From Siniperca chuatsi (Eukaryota > Chordata > Actinopteri > Centrarchiformes > Sinipercidae), in assembly GCF_020085105.1 (NCBI RefSeq), contig NC_058056.1, forward strand, positions 12,708,929-12,772,928: DNA of 64,000 nt, read 5' to 3'. The notes under the pieces were generated by a model. The model was not told the origin of the DNA. It worked only from the letters and a program-made list of their open reading frames with translations, and did no database searches. The position numbers and the translations under genes were made by a program. Within the stretch, counting starts at the first letter, position 1. Every line of letters begins with the position of its first letter. Of this stretch, positions 1 to 19,925 are shown piece by piece.

Positions 1-191
1 AGTGTCGTCTGTGTCAGTGTGTTTGTGCAAACTGACAGTGGGTTGAAACCATTGACTGTATAGGTTCAAACTAGCAGACCTACAAACAAAACAAAACAAT
101 GCCAGTAAATGGCAAAATTCTGCTCTAACAAGTCGTCTGTCTGTGAGTTACAGCCGGAAATGTCAAAGAATAAATATAGAAAAAATATATG

Positions 192-512
192 TGTCACAGA
201 TACGCCAGGCTCCACCATCCACTAATCATCCACACCTGCTCCCAATCACACTCCTGCTTCCCATTAGCTCCCAATCACAGCCTGCATAAAAGCCCTGCAC
301 TCACCTCAGTCTGTGTCCGACCTCGTTTGTGATTAGGACTCTCCATGTTACTTGACATTACGCCTATTCGCCCTTCTCCAGCGATCTCCTGTCTCTAGGG
401 AGTCTTCCCTCCTACGGACTTCCCTTTCTATAAACCAGTATTCTCAGGCTGTCCTCCAATAAAGAACATGCTATATCCATCTTGGTGTCCCCTGCCTGCC
501 TGTTCTGTAACA
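192..512 (+). mobile_element. Solo LTR of an LTR retroelement
   Basis: The 321 bp block begins TGTCACAG and ends CTGTAACA, the TG...CA form of a long terminal repeat with short imperfect inverted ends. It is flanked on both sides by the same 5 bp, ATATG (187-191 and 513-517), a typical integrase target-site duplication. Inside are a TATA-like CATAAAAG near 285 and an AATAAA signal near 460, in promoter-then-polyadenylation order, which sets the orientation. No internal retroviral genes or second LTR follow, so this is a solo LTR left by recombination. The element family is not determined. Confidence 0.8.
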
Positions 513-517
513 ATATG

Positions 518-2297
518 AATACCTAAGATAAAACATCTATTCTGTAATGCCTGCATTACACAAGTGGGTCACTACTATTAAATACTGTATTAGCAGCATC
601 ATATGATCAAAGGTAATGTGTAAATCAAGGTTTAATTCAAGCTCACTCATAAATAAAGATTGTTTATGATAAAGTTTGTTTAGTGTGTGTGTAACCTTTT
701 GTTTATAACTTCCAGGTAGCCTACATGCACATTCAACAACAAACTAGCCAGACTGTCAGTTCCAACCTATCCAGTATAAAGATTAAAGCTAGCCAAATAC
801 TGGCTAACAAGTGGTTCTTTTGTCAGTCAACTTGGCTAAAGTTAGCATTAGCGGCTATGATAGTGATAGCATCATGGCTAATATTAGCTAGCCAACAATA
901 AGGGCTTAACTATGTTGCACACATATTTTGTCCTTTGGTTCATGTTTAAATTAAAAGTTAAGTTAAAGTTATAAACCACTTTTACTGTAATTTTAAAACA
1001 CCAAACCTGTATTTCTACCGTTCAAAACGTTAACAGTTAGGAGAGGGTCACTGAGAACTTACTAACCAGAGAGAGCAAACTGGGTGTTCCAGTTTTACGA
1101 AAACCAATGATTTGCGTAGGGGTTCCAGTCATGTTCGACAGGAACGCCCCACGGCGGCTGCTCCAGCACACTACAGATGTACAAAGTACCCAGAACGACG
1201 GAGAACCTTTTGCCCCCTGATTGGACAGTTTAACTTCCTCTGATTGGATGGTCAGCACAGGCGTTAAAACAGGGCCAAAATTTGTGCTTGTAACTTGTAG
1301 TTTGTAGCTTGTAACTTCAGTGTCGCATACAAAGATAGGACATCTGTGTGTCCGTCTCTCAGAGTGTGTGAAACCTCACTGTTGAAAATATTCCTGCACA
1401 TATTTTAATTACACATACACAAAATATTTCTACAGCTGCAAGACTTTTTTACAAAGTCACACATTCAGATACGTGCATGCAATTTTTTTGCACATGCACA
1501 CAAAAGGTGATATACAACTGCAGGCTGTGAAATTATTTGTGCACATCATTTCACAAGCTCAAAATATTAATGACCCTAATTTGCTTCCATACATTTCCCT
1601 CATATTCTATTTTGGAAACTTTAGGATCTCCACTCTACTAGAATTTAAAATAAAGTTCTGAGGGTTTAAACAAAGTTTGTCTGAGCTGCGAGACTTTGTA
1701 CTGACTGAAACACCATTGTTTCATGGTCATTGAAGAAGTAAAGAATGTTTCATTGTATTTTTTGCATAATAGCAATTTGACGAACATTTTTAAATCTATG
1801 TAATTAGCCAACATCTTTGTTCACATTTGAGAACTAAATAGGTCAAGGGTCACTCAGTTTAGTTTGCGTAATCTCAGTGCTCCTGTAAAGAGCAAATTAA
1901 GTTATTCTGACAGAATTAGACCGCGTGCATCATCACAGACCTATGATGTCATGGGAAAGATGCAAAGTGGCATACTGTACTGACTGTGGAGCACTGTGTT
2001 TTAAATGGCTGCCATCACTGAAGATTGTTTCACTATGAGTTTAATATCCTTCAGGGTCGACATGGCGAGAGCACACTTCCTAAAATCGGTGTGGAATTTT
2101 AAGAGAAGGCCAAGAAAAGCAGGGTAGTAACTGTAAGTGTGTGTATGAAATAGTGCCGTTAACTTTTAGTTTATATTGTACAGCCCAATTCACAATATCA
2201 TCAGTGAGCTATTTACTTTATAAAGCTACAATTTCCTACTGAGGAACTGTGGGAGAGACGGGCTCCGATGGTGCTCTGTTAGAAAGGTTTGGGAGCT
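518..2297. other. Gene-free AT-rich intergenic DNA
   Basis: No exon, RNA gene or clear repeat boundary can be supported here. Short open frames near 1037-1258 and 1473-1661 lack coding character or recognisable domains. The 1290-1680 stretch resembles dispersed fish DNA but has no defined ends. Confidence 0.5.
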
Positions 2298-2540
2298 CTG
2301 TGGGGCGGCTGTGGCTTAGTGGTAGAGCGGGTCGTCCACCAATCGGAAGGTTGGCGGTTCTTCTTCCAGCCGACATGTCGTAGTGTCCTTGGGCAAGACA
2401 CTGAGGGCTGCGTGTGTGTGTGTGTGTGTATGTTTCTTTGGACTGATGAGCAGTTAGCATCTGCCATCGGTGGGTGAATGTGATATGTAGTGTGTGAAGC
2501 GAGTAGTTGGAAGACTATAAAAGCGCTATATTTACCATTC
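2298..2540 (+). repeat. tRNA-like dispersed element with a GT microsatellite
   Basis: A box-A-like GTGGCTTAGTGG (2311-2322) is followed about 34 bp later by a box-B-like GGTTC (2356-2360), the spacing of a tRNA-derived pol III promoter. The 3' part holds a (GT)n run at 2411-2430 and ends near an AAGCGCTATA motif. The arrangement and wording match a very common teleost SINE-like repeat that I recognise from memory. It is not a functional tRNA: the box B is degenerate and no acceptor stem closes. Whether it is a true SINE or a tRNA-like segment inside a DNA transposon is not settled. Confidence 0.6.
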
Positions 2541-2963
2541 TCACATTCATCATCACAGTGACAATGAACCCATTTCCATTTAGTAGGAGTGATGAAAGTT
2601 CACATGAACTGAAAGCCTTCCAAAGAAAGACCCCATAATTTTTTGTGAAATCTTGTGTTTTTCAATGAAACCGGATGTATTAAAAAGAGCTGATGATTCT
2701 AGCTAAAAGAATCTCAGCAGCCAAACTGAGCTCAAGAAGGCAACATGATGTCTGAATATTTCCAATTTTGCATCACAATATTTTATGTTTTAAAGTAAAT
2801 TAAATGTTACATCACCAGCTGCCCGTGACTGAATGTCAATGTCTCTCCATGGTGAAATAAGAAGCAAGGCATTGAAATTTTATCGGCTCCACTTGTTCTT
2901 GTGGACTTTTGGTTGTTTACATCCAAACACATTTCAATGCACTAAAAATAGTTTTATGCGCTC

Positions 2964-3480
2964 CAAGGAATAGTTCAATGTTTTGGGAAAAACACTTTGT
3001 TTTCTTGCTGAGAGTTAGATGGGGAAACTGCACATTAAATATGAATCTACAGCCAGGAGACATTAGCTTAGGTTAGCATAAAGACTGGAAGCAGAAACCC
3101 CCGCAAGATACGACGTGTTAATTAGTGAGCTTGAGATGAGCAGGTCGCCAGATGTTTTTACCTTAAGACAGGCTAGCTGTTTCCCCCCTGCTGATAAACC
3201 TACTGTGCACTATATGGCAGTCAAAGTTAGCTATTAGCTAGTGAATATAGTGGAGCATTTGGCCACTTAACAGCCAGATATCTTTCTCAGGAGTTGGTGG
3301 AGACCAAAACAGAGCTAAAAGAAGAGTGAATATTGGACTTACATTTGTCAGGTGGTCAGAAACACAACTCCAAATGAATGCTAATGTTGCTTTGTGTCTG
3401 CTGGATGTGTAAATATGCAACTGTTTGCTAACACGTTAGCCATAACAACTTTATAAGCTGATAATCACCCTTTGTTCTAT
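2964..3480. repeat. Composite MITE-like repeat (GGAATAGTT end)
   Basis: The left end (2966 onward) reads GGAATAGTTCAATGTTTTGG, the terminal sequence shared with copies at 6961 and 28359. It runs into a block containing GTTAGCATAAAGACTGGAAG. From about 3225 it continues into a second block that is present in inverted orientation at 22221-22441. This is one copy of a multi-copy non-autonomous fish element and contains no coding sequence. Confidence 0.6.
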
Positions 3481-4720
3481 GACTATATCCACAAAGTTTT
3501 CTTAAAGAATCTCTGACAATACAGCTGCCGCAAGTTTTCACTCTTTTTGACATTCCTCTATTTACTAAAAGCTCTATTATTAGTTGTTCTGACTTAGTGT
3601 TGTTTTAAGTCTTTTACATTTTCCAAAAAGTCATTATCCACTTGTGTGGTCATCAGGAACTCCAGTGTGATGAGCCTTGTAAAAAACACAAACCAAACAC
3701 TCTCTCATGCCCCTTTCAACATTCCTCCTTACAGTTTACTTCTTACAGTTGAGTGGCGTGTGGTCTGTCAGCTCATTAGTCAAAGGTGTGCATTTAGCAG
3801 GAGAAAAGTCACAGAACAGCAGCGAGCATTTACCTTCATCACTCACCAAACCTAAAGGGCTCTGTGCTTGTACAACTGGCATGCGAGGAGCAACACGGAT
3901 GACTTGGTGTCTGTCTGTAAACAGTAAGAGAAGACACGCTTTCAGAGCGACCGTCCAACATAATCAGACTCTGACATCACTTACCGGAATCGAGCAGACT
4001 CACTGCAACCAATTAATCATTTTCTTCCATGCATACATCCAAGGGTGAGCTAGCTAAATGCCACCACAAGAAGATCTAATCCTTCTCTGGTTCTTTGCAG
4101 CGGCGGTGTTTAGCACAACAGATTCCCTGAAACTGAAATGCTTATTCAGCTAAACGTCTAAACATCAAACATGATTGATTAATGGTGCATAACAACAAGT
4201 GCAAAACATTGGAAATCATTTACATACAAAATAGTTTTAAAGATTGTATTTTGCCACAGACAGAACAGGTTCTTATAATGCTGTTTCACAGAACATAATT
4301 TTAGCCAAGCTACGCCAGCTCCAAAGCCAGCAGTAATATCCATATTTCCCTCTTTTATCCCTCCGAGGCAAAGCATGGATTACGATCAATGATTTACAAC
4401 GGTCAATGAGTCCAAGTCAGCCAGCTGAAAGAATAAAGAAAATTTGTTTAGTCTGGCAAAACATTCCCATTGATTCCTTTCATAAATTATATATTTTGAT
4501 TCCCACATTTCCTTGGAAGAGCATTCAGCTACACTGATAAGATGTTTAGTCACTGTTATTAAAATATGTTGCACACAAAGTTCAGTATAAACCTGACCAG
4601 ACAGGGTTTAAGGAGTATTGTCAGTGCTTTAACATGGATCAACAATTGTTCCTAAAATAAAAGATGATCAGTGACCAATGATGAGCACGTGGGAGAAGTT
4701 TGCCTTGTCTAACCAAGTTT
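3481..4720. other. Gene-free intergenic DNA
   Basis: I see nothing here beyond AT-rich DNA and short chance frames. The frames near 3646-4048 overlap each other and match no domain I know. Confidence 0.4.
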
Positions 4721-4724
4721 TGGT

Positions 4725-4905
4725 GCCTAAAACCAAACTGCGACCATTTAGGCACCAAAAGTACTTTGTTAGGTTTAGGAAAAGATCATGGTTTGGGTTA
4801 AAATAATAAGTCTGCATTGCCTTTTGGTTTTACACAGGACAAGAATAGCAACCTCCTGGGTGAAAGTCCTGTGTTTGACCCATCCATCAACCCCGACCTG
4901 CTCCA
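4725..4905. repeat. Probable dispersed repeat
   Basis: Short motifs here (TTAGGTTTAGGAAAAGATC followed by CAACCTCCTGGGTGAAAGTC) resemble a dispersed teleost repeat known to me from memory. No terminal repeats or target duplication are visible, and no second copy was found in the window. Confidence 0.35.
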
Positions 4906-4920
4906 TACATATATGAAGTC

Positions 4921-5408
4921 ACTAGCCTGGCATCGGCAGACTAGTCTGGAACCTCTCAGTTCATGTTTTATTTCCAAGGGGCGTTATCAACGGGTGGAGA
5001 CCAAAATGCCTCTGGATGCAATTGGATAGACCTACAACCAATCAGAGCAACAAAACACGTGATGTAGCGTAGTTGGTAAATTAAACTTATCAAACAAAAC
5101 CTTTAAGTGCAGTTGTTTGTTCTTCTTATGGAGAAAATATACCGTCCAGTTTGTTTAATACTGACGTGATAGCGGATTCAATAGAAACAGTTCCACATCA
5201 GCGCAGCCATCTTGGTTGTTTACGAAAGTACCTGCACGCTCATCTGTAGTCATCGTATCAAACCCGCCCCATATTAGATAAATGGTTGTGATTGGCCCGA
5301 CCAGATCCAGGATGGGTGGAAATCTGTCTGAATGGGAGGGAGGCCAGACACTATAAAGAGCAAATAAAACATGAGCTTGCAGATTCATCTGGTTCCCAGG
5401 CTACTAGT
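4921..5408. mobile_element. MITE-like element with terminal inverted repeats
   Basis: The left end ACTAGCCTGG is mirrored at the right end by CCAGGCTACTAGT, giving inverted termini around a 0.49 kb non-coding body. The body contains no transposase frame. It is best read as a non-autonomous DNA transposon; the superfamily cannot be fixed from the ends alone. Confidence 0.6.
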
Positions 5409-6960
5409 AGCCTAAAGACTTTCTGGCAAAAAACCTTAAAGGCTATCTTCTCCCATATGCCAACGATGACCTGGTGGCCACACTTTCTAATAGTTTATCA
5501 GTGATTCATGTTGTTCTGTGTGGGACTAGTAGCCATATAGGCCTCTTACTCACTCCACTTTTCATTCTCAAACCGTTGGCATTTTTTTCCCCTTAAACAT
5601 GACTTACACAAGTTTCCTGCCCCCAGGCATGTTTTGTGACAGATAAAGTGAAGAAGCACGGCCTGCTTGCCAAATAAAAGTTGTTAATACACGCTAGTTT
5701 TTCATACACACCTTTCTCTTGGAATAAACATCTTATTCTGCTGTTAAAAACTACAGCTGCAGGGGACATTACAATGGAACCTCTCCAGGCTAAAGGTGGC
5801 ACGGACTTGAAATGTTTGATGACTCATTACGAATGATGGTAAATTTCAGGAGAAAGTCTTAACCTGCCTGTACAATAACACTGATAACACTAATTTGCTG
5901 AGTCATACGTTGCCTAATATCAAATCTATAAACTGCCCATCCTCAGATGTTGTTCATGCTGTCATAAACACAAAACGGATGCAGCTTTAAAGATGGAAAA
6001 ACCTACATTGGCTTGATTTGCTCAAGGTGAATACATGAATAAGTCAAGTTTTTAAAAGACCACAAAATACCTCAGATTTATCATTTAGACTTTAGCATTT
6101 AAAAAATATCAAAATCCTAATTGTACTATTATTTAAGTGTAATAACTTAAATGGGATTTGCACTTGTCACTAAGATAATGCACATCACAATTGTAATATG
6201 CTCCATAATTATATAAAAAAGCTACAGTCTAGACCACTAACAGTGATGAAGCTTAGTTTTATTTCATTTCTTAAGCACTTAATTGCTTAATCACTGGGTC
6301 TCCTCCATTTGACACACATACAAGTGGTAAACAAGTGTTGATATCACCAGAATGCCTGAGACCTTTGAAGACACAAATCCCCTCTTATAGCTAAAACCAT
6401 ATTTTGGTGGATGTCTTACAATAACTTACGATTCATGTTGCTGGTTCAACCACCTTAAGCCCAAGGCAATGTAAAATGGCAATGTTAAATACAGTGCAGT
6501 AATACCTTTTAATGTTATCTGATCTTTTCACCTGCCTGCTCAGACGCATGCCATTAGTCATCACTTCACCAATGTATATATAAGGTGTAGCGCTCACTGT
6601 TGTTGGTAAGATTGTCTATGTTGCCATAGAGTTCTTCCTTCATTGATATCCTGACTGTCTGCGTCATTCCGTTGGATTTGTTTTGACTATATACCTGTTG
6701 CCAGTTTTAAGCCTACTTATACTCTTTTCATTATTTCAGTCCACATTATAGAAACAGTGCTTGAGCGTTATCTCTGAATGTATATACTGTACCCAGTGAC
6801 CACCAGGGTTCTCTGTAACTTTGAATACTAGTAAAAAATACTGTATCTCACATTTTCCATGATGATGAACGCTTTGGGGTGAGGCGGTCTCTCAAATCTG
6901 TTTGTGTTAACACTCAGCCTGAGCATGTTCAAGATCATCTGAACATCTGGTGTTTAGAGC
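5409..6960. other. Gene-free intergenic DNA
   Basis: AT-rich DNA with no supported gene, RNA or repeat boundary. Confidence 0.4.
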
Positions 6961-7262
6961 AGTAGTTTGACATTTTGGAGAATACTTTCTTGTGAGGAGT
7001 GAGATAAGAAAATTGATACCCCTTTTATGTCTGAACAGTAAATATGAAGTTACTACCAGCAGTCAGTTAACTTAGCGTAGTACAAAGACTGGAAAAAGGG
7101 TGAAACGACAAATATAACATATTAAATAGTTAGCTTTAGAGTAGGTGGATTGTCTTACCTTTGGACAGAGCTAGGCTAGCTATTTCACCCTGTTTCTAGT
7201 CTTTGTGCTGAACTAAGGTGACCATTTGCTGGCTGTAGCTTCATATTTACCTTTAGCTTAGC
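6961..7262. repeat. MITE-like repeat copy (AGTAGTTTGACATTTTGG end)
   Basis: This is a divergent copy of the family at 2964 and 28359: an AGTAGTTTGACATTTTGG end, then a block with AAATATGAAG, a block with CAAAGACTGGAAA, and an inverted counterpart (TAGTCTTTGTGCTGAACTAA) near 7197-7216. The internal inverted halves are typical of this element. Confidence 0.55.
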
Positions 7263-8094
7263 AATTAGCTTAGCTTTGCACAACATCGTGAACACGGTAA
7301 ACACGACCCCATTTGAAGGCAGCAATAGTTTATTCAGTAAGGTACAGCAACACACTAAACTACATGAGGTAATTATTTTCTGTAAGTATTACGTGCTTTA
7401 TCTAAGGCCATTTCCGAAAAGAGCAGGGAAATTCTGCAGTTACACACAAATTAATTATCCTACCCACTGACGTTGTATGTAAGCTCCCACCCCGTTGGAA
7501 AGAAACACTGGGGGATCCTCTCAGAGCAAACACTTGCTATCTATGGGCTGTCTCTGCTGTAGTTTTGGCTCACTTTAGCGGGTATTCATCAGAGTTTGGC
7601 AAGTCTCTTAACCTCCAACACAGTCAGTTACACCTCCCACAATGTGAGCTCACACCTGCCTATGATATCTCCAAAAGTCTTTCCCATGAAACCAGAGACT
7701 CTTATTCCATTTCAAGCCATTTTCCATTAGAATAAGAGTTTGACCAGTGAAGCATCATTACTGCCTTATCACTTCCTGTAGGCTTATGTTTCACCACAGT
7801 GAATACTACATGTTGTAAATCCTATATGTCACAGAGATCATAGAAAATCTGAGTTCCTGTGGTATGTACACACTGGCTGAAGAACAGGTATCCAGATGTT
7901 GTGTCTCATCATAATCAGAGGTCCATCTATCTAACCTATTTTTAGATAGTTCCTCTATTTTAGAGTGTAAGTCATCAAAGCATGTAGGCGTCTTTGTGCC
8001 TCCCTGTTTTAACAGAAGGTTTTCATCTCTGTCACACTCTTTCCTAAACTTTCCTCTGTTTCTACAAGTCTGCATGTTGGTGTGATTCAAAGAG
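7263..8094. other. Gene-free intergenic DNA
   Basis: No exon or repeat can be supported. A 94-codon minus-strand frame at 7806-8090 has no recognisable domain and no splice context. Confidence 0.35.
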
Positions 8095-8455
8095 TTATTA
8101 ACTACATTTACTCAAATACTGTGTGTAAGTATAGTTTTGAGGTACTTTTGTACTTTTTTTTAGTTGGGGCCCCTTTATCATGTTTTAGAGTTCTATAAGT
8201 TGTTAGCAGTTACACCAAAGAGACTTCTAACTAATTAAATGATCACAGGGGCCAGGTTTCTGTAAGTACTTTTACTTTTGATATTATATTATTATATTTG
8301 ATATTATATTTTGGTATTTTAAGTACATTTTACTCAAAAAACCTCTGTCCTTTTACTAAAGTAGGATTTTGCATGCAGGCTTTTTTACTTTTAATTGAGT
8401 ATATTATCAAGTATACTGGTACTTTTACCTTATCCACCACTGGATATGGAGTGAA
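8095..8455. repeat. AT-rich dispersed repeat (ACTTTTACTT type)
   Basis: Repeated ACTTTTACT and AAGTA words end in a TCCACCACTGG terminus. The wording resembles a low-complexity teleost repeat, and a similar stretch lies at 60180-60480. There is no coding content. Confidence 0.4.
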
Positions 8456-9380
8456 ACCTGTCTCAACAAATAAACTAATAATGAAATATGTCAAAAAAAA
8501 ATTGAATCCACCACACAGAGCATTAAAGCAAAATTATTTTTCAGAAAGGCAGTTTGTGTGTGTATTTTCTTTGGGTTTTCTTAATCTAACATCAACTTAT
8601 GGATTTCATGGATGAGATATGCAATTAAGTAATTCCCCCCTATTTTCCACAATAGCTATATTTTTAGCTTCATACAAAACTTGCTTTTCTACTTGGATTC
8701 TCTCATGCTTATTCAAGTCTACAATTGGCATTTTAGAATGTATACTACTGATATTACAAATGTATTTTATATATATAGTATTTTTACTTAAAAGCTTAAA
8801 AACATGCTTGAAGTGGGCATTCATACATGCCTTGATACTTTAAAGGTATAAAGAAACCCAGAGACAAGTATCCCCCATCATATTCTCCCAGACCAGTTCA
8901 CACTTACATTCATTACTCAGTGAGTCCCCTGGCGGCCAGACTAGGAATAGCAAAATGAGAAGCACACCATAAACCAGTAAATAGCCTGCTGTATGTCGTA
9001 AATATGAGCCGGAATTAAAACCTGACTGTAGGTTATGGAATATAATTTAATGTTTTATAAGACTTTAAAATCCGCTCATAACTGGTTTTGTGTTGCCAGT
9101 CTACTGAATTAATTGGCCTACTTGTTTTGGATCATGTTAACAATAAATCTATATATTCTTTAGAAAATGACAGTTTAATAAAATTAAGATTGTTTGACGA
9201 ATAATTAAACTTTAAGTTGACCGGAAACGACCAAGTCTTGGCTCGGGTGCGTGTATGAAATATTTGTCCGGTGACAGAAATTCGGCTCAGGAATGCATTT
9301 TTTGCATGTGTGTGCGTCTCGGATATTACTCTGACTGGCTGTGAGGTAAGAAAGCAAGTCCGTCCCTCTCTCCTGCAGCC
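8456..9380. other. AT-rich DNA upstream of thbs1
   Basis: No gene is supported. The 3' part (9270-9380) is less AT-rich and leads into the thbs1 promoter; it includes a GGAATGC word at about 9290 that fits a TEAD site. Confidence 0.4.
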
Positions 9381-9383
9381 ACC

Positions 9384-9430
9384 CCATTGGTCCAGACGAG
9401 ACCTCAGGAATGTCCTTAAACGTTTAAATA
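9384..9430 (+). promoter_or_regulatory. thbs1: Putative thbs1 core promoter
   Basis: An inverted CCAAT box (CCATTGG, 9384-9390), a TEAD-type GGAATG (9407-9412) and a TATA-like TTTAAATA (9423-9430) lie in canonical order, so transcription would start near 9455. This is about 300 bp upstream of the thbs1 start codon. A non-coding first exon may run to a donor-like AAAG/GT at 9638, with its acceptor at 9740-9741. The motifs are seen in the sequence; their use is inferred. Confidence 0.5.
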
Positions 9431-9761
9431 GCACTTGTATCGGCAGGATAAATCAGTAGAATAAGTCTAAGCATCGGAATAAATCCCGGACAGGAGCTCA
9501 TAGAGACTTTGCAGCTATCTACCCAAAACGAATGAGCTTCTACAAGAGCTAAAGGAAGAGAAACGGGATAAATAATCGGAGAAGCAAGGACTTTCTTCTT
9601 TTTTAAATCTATTTTTAGAGGGCATTTTCATTTTAAAGGTTTGTAGACTGTTTTTTTTATTATTTACCACTATTTATAAATGACTAAATGTAGCCTGGCT
9701 GTGTCCCGTAACGGCGTGTTTTTCATTCTTGGTTGCAATAGGGATCACTTGAGATTTCGAG

Positions 9762-16873
<7,112 letters not shown>

Positions 16874-18565
16874 TTTTGGACCACAATACCTACTAGACAG
16901 AATCAGTCTGTCAGTATGAATATATAATACAAGACCTGGATCAATATCTCTTTAACTTTTTCTTTTGAGAAATGCACATTGGAGGAATGACGAGCAAGTG
17001 AGCTAATGTGAGGTAAACTGACCTCAGGACTTTAAGCCAAATGAAAGTTCAATGATGATTCTGCACCACTGCACAAAACTCAAATTGTGAGCGCAGCTCT
17101 GCTCAGAAGAAATTGGCCCTCTCACTTTGTTGCTCTGATCTGCATGGGGGGGCGGGGGGGCATTTTATTGCTTTGCACACCTGAACTGTTGTCGTTATTC
17201 CTCTGTGGATGACGGACCATGTTTTCAATTTAAAAATATATATATTTTTGAGCATTAACATACATCTGCTGTGGACTCAAAGATATTTGTTTCAGTATGG
17301 AGAAAGCAGTGGGAGAACTTTCTTAGGCAGGGGTAAATATACCCCTTGAAGGAACTGTTGAGGGACCATGGGCAGTATGGACTGACTGTTACTATCAAAG
17401 AGAGTGAATGTTGTTTGTGTGTTTGTGCATGTGTGCCACCCAACTAGCATAGTTAGGAAGACAACCGCATCAATTTTTTATTTTTATTTCTTTAAATGAC
17501 CCCTCACCCCATTTTCATGCAAGACCAAGGTCTTGTATTCAGCCGAGGCTTACGGCTGGCCCAAAACATTCGTCTTCTCAGGAAAGAGCAGTAGAAGAAA
17601 CGAAGAGAGCGCAAAATTCAGGACAGCACAGGGCCTCAAAGCAGGCACACTGAACACTGCTTTGGAACAGTAATTATTAGCAAATATTATGTTATCTATA
17701 TTTTTTTACAGTGAGGGCCAGTCTATTTCCTGTCATGAGTAAACCATTGTTAGTATGGCTGTTTGTATTTACTTATTCATCATAGAGGCTTTAATTCTCG
17801 CTCATCTCTGCATCTTGCCATCTTATAATGTTGTCAGCAACCTATTCCAATTAACTGAAATCAATATCAATAATATAATGGCAAGATATAGCATTGCATT
17901 TGACCAAAACAGTAAAAAAGTAAAAGATGGGCATCACTTACAGTATGTCTAAATATTCTGCTTCTGCACAGTGTGCATGACTGGTGTGCCTGAGCTTGTG
18001 TGTACATTTCTGACAAGGGAAAATCAAAGGAAACCCTTTATGTACAAATATTACCTCATTAATTATTTTTGTATTGAGGCCAGCGATACACAAGAATCAC
18101 TTGTCTTAGCAACAGAGTATAAATTGGTTGGCTTCTTTTTTTTTAGCAAGACTTCAGTATCATTTATATGCTGTATATAAGATATTTTTGTAGCGAAAGA
18201 AGCCCAATCAGGAACGTAAAGGATTTAAGGAATGTTGTCTTGACTATGTTGTGCTATATGTATTTCTTGTGCATTTTGATAAATTATTATGTTTGTTTTA
18301 TGTTGAGGTTATTTCATTTGTGTAGATATATGCTATTTAAATAATTTATCTAGAAGCGTAGCCTCATATGGAAGCGTTTCTGTCTGTATAAACTTATTTG
18401 CACACTGACATGAGGATGTCTTTGTTTGGATTTTATGTCTTTTTAATTATTAGTGAAGCTTTTCTATAAACTTTGTACTATAGTTTCTACCCAAAGTGCT
18501 GTTTATACTCCTACCTGGTATTTTGTAATGTCAAGTGAACAATAAACACGTCAGGAAAAAAAGTA
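16874..18565 (+). other. thbs1: thbs1 3' untranslated region
   Basis: A 1.7 kb AT-rich stretch follows the stop codon and ends with AATAAA at 18541-18546, so cleavage is expected near 18560. It holds several ATTTA and long T-rich motifs typical of unstable growth-regulated mRNAs, and a G-run near 17146-17161. The long 3' UTR fits the rapidly turned-over thrombospondin-1 message; decay control is inferred. Confidence 0.75.
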
Positions 18566-19925
18566 TCTTGGTCAGTTGGTGTCTTTTTGGGCAAACAAAA
18601 TGGTACGTTGAATAGCTCAAGACCTGAACTTTTTTCTTTCAGTGATTTTTGGACTCTGTGTCTCCTTTGATTGAGGTCTTTTCCCTAGAAAAGCAAAGGG
18701 AGCCAAGCCATGCTGTGTCAAGCAACTGGAATCCATTAGTTGAGTCTAGTAAAGCCTTGGAGAAAGGGAGTATCCTTGAGAGTCAACAGCAGAAAAACTC
18801 AACATGAAGTATAACTCACTTAAACAGCACATCCATACAGATCTGATTACACATTATCTCCTTGCACCTTCAAACGACAACACTCCATGTGAGAGGTAGA
18901 CATAAGGAATTTTGCACTCTAGAGTGATAAATTCACTTTCTTTGGGGAAGTGAACTTAACTTATGACTGTGGTCCACTCTTGCCAGTAAGAATGTGCACT
19001 GAAATTTCATAGTTAAAAAAAAAGTCTCAATAAAACTTGTCAAAGTAGTTGAGGTATCCATAGACTAGGTCTGCAGCTCGCTGACTGCTATGCTGTAAGA
19101 CCCTGCACCCGTATATCATCAGCAAACACAATTCAGACTGCTAATAATTCAGATCTTTCACAAAGCCAGAAAGAGCTGTAATCTAAGGCACCAGTGAGGG
19201 TCGTGCCAGAAAACCCAGACTCAGTATGCTGCAGGTCTCTTTACATTAGAAATGACCTCATTCTTACCACACTGAGCTCACTGTGTTTCCATTACCCCTA
19301 ATGAGCGGTATATCCTACCTACTTAAAATATATAGTGTCAATTACATAGTTGGAATTTCTCAAATGGACAAAAATGCTGCATATGTATCTATGAAATTAT
19401 TACAAATGTATGGAATTAGTAAAATTAGTCTAATCAAGCACGGTCAGTCTGAAAAGTGTCTGCGTGAGCTGTTCTGGACCTGTGCTGAGCTGTTCACATT
19501 CCCTACAGATAGTGCTGTAGGTTTCACTGATAGCAGGGCTCTCGTTGGGGGTTGACCTTGGAGGCTCACCTGGCCAACGTGTTTTCAGTCGGGAGGAATG
19601 TGAGATAATTCCTGCCATTTAGACAGGGTCAGAATGTGTGGGTGAGGTGAAGAGTGAGACGAACAGGCCTGTAGGTGGCCAAAGCAAGAGCGAGGAAAGG
19701 CGGGACCTTAAGACTGAGGTCAGCCAGGTGCAGACTAGCTACTCACACTGTGCAAGCAGAAGCAATAGGAACCTTGTCAACAGCTCTACAAATCTCCCAA
19801 ACAAACCAGAAGGCATAATTCTCAAAGCTGACCATCTTTTGTCAGTGGAATCCCGTTTTTTAAAATGAAAATAAGCTGGAAAGAGGTCATACAGGGTCCA
19901 ATTTCAGAAGATCGTACTAAAGCCT
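18566..19925. other. Gene-free intergenic DNA between thbs1 and fsip1
   Basis: This lies between the thbs1 polyadenylation signal and the 3' side of fsip1. No exon matching either neighbour, or any other family, is visible on either strand. Confidence 0.4.

Noticed and set aside
2311..2370. Possible tRNA gene
   Set aside because: Box A and box B-like sequences are present, but the T-loop is degenerate and no 7-bp acceptor stem forms. It belongs to a dispersed tRNA-like repeat.
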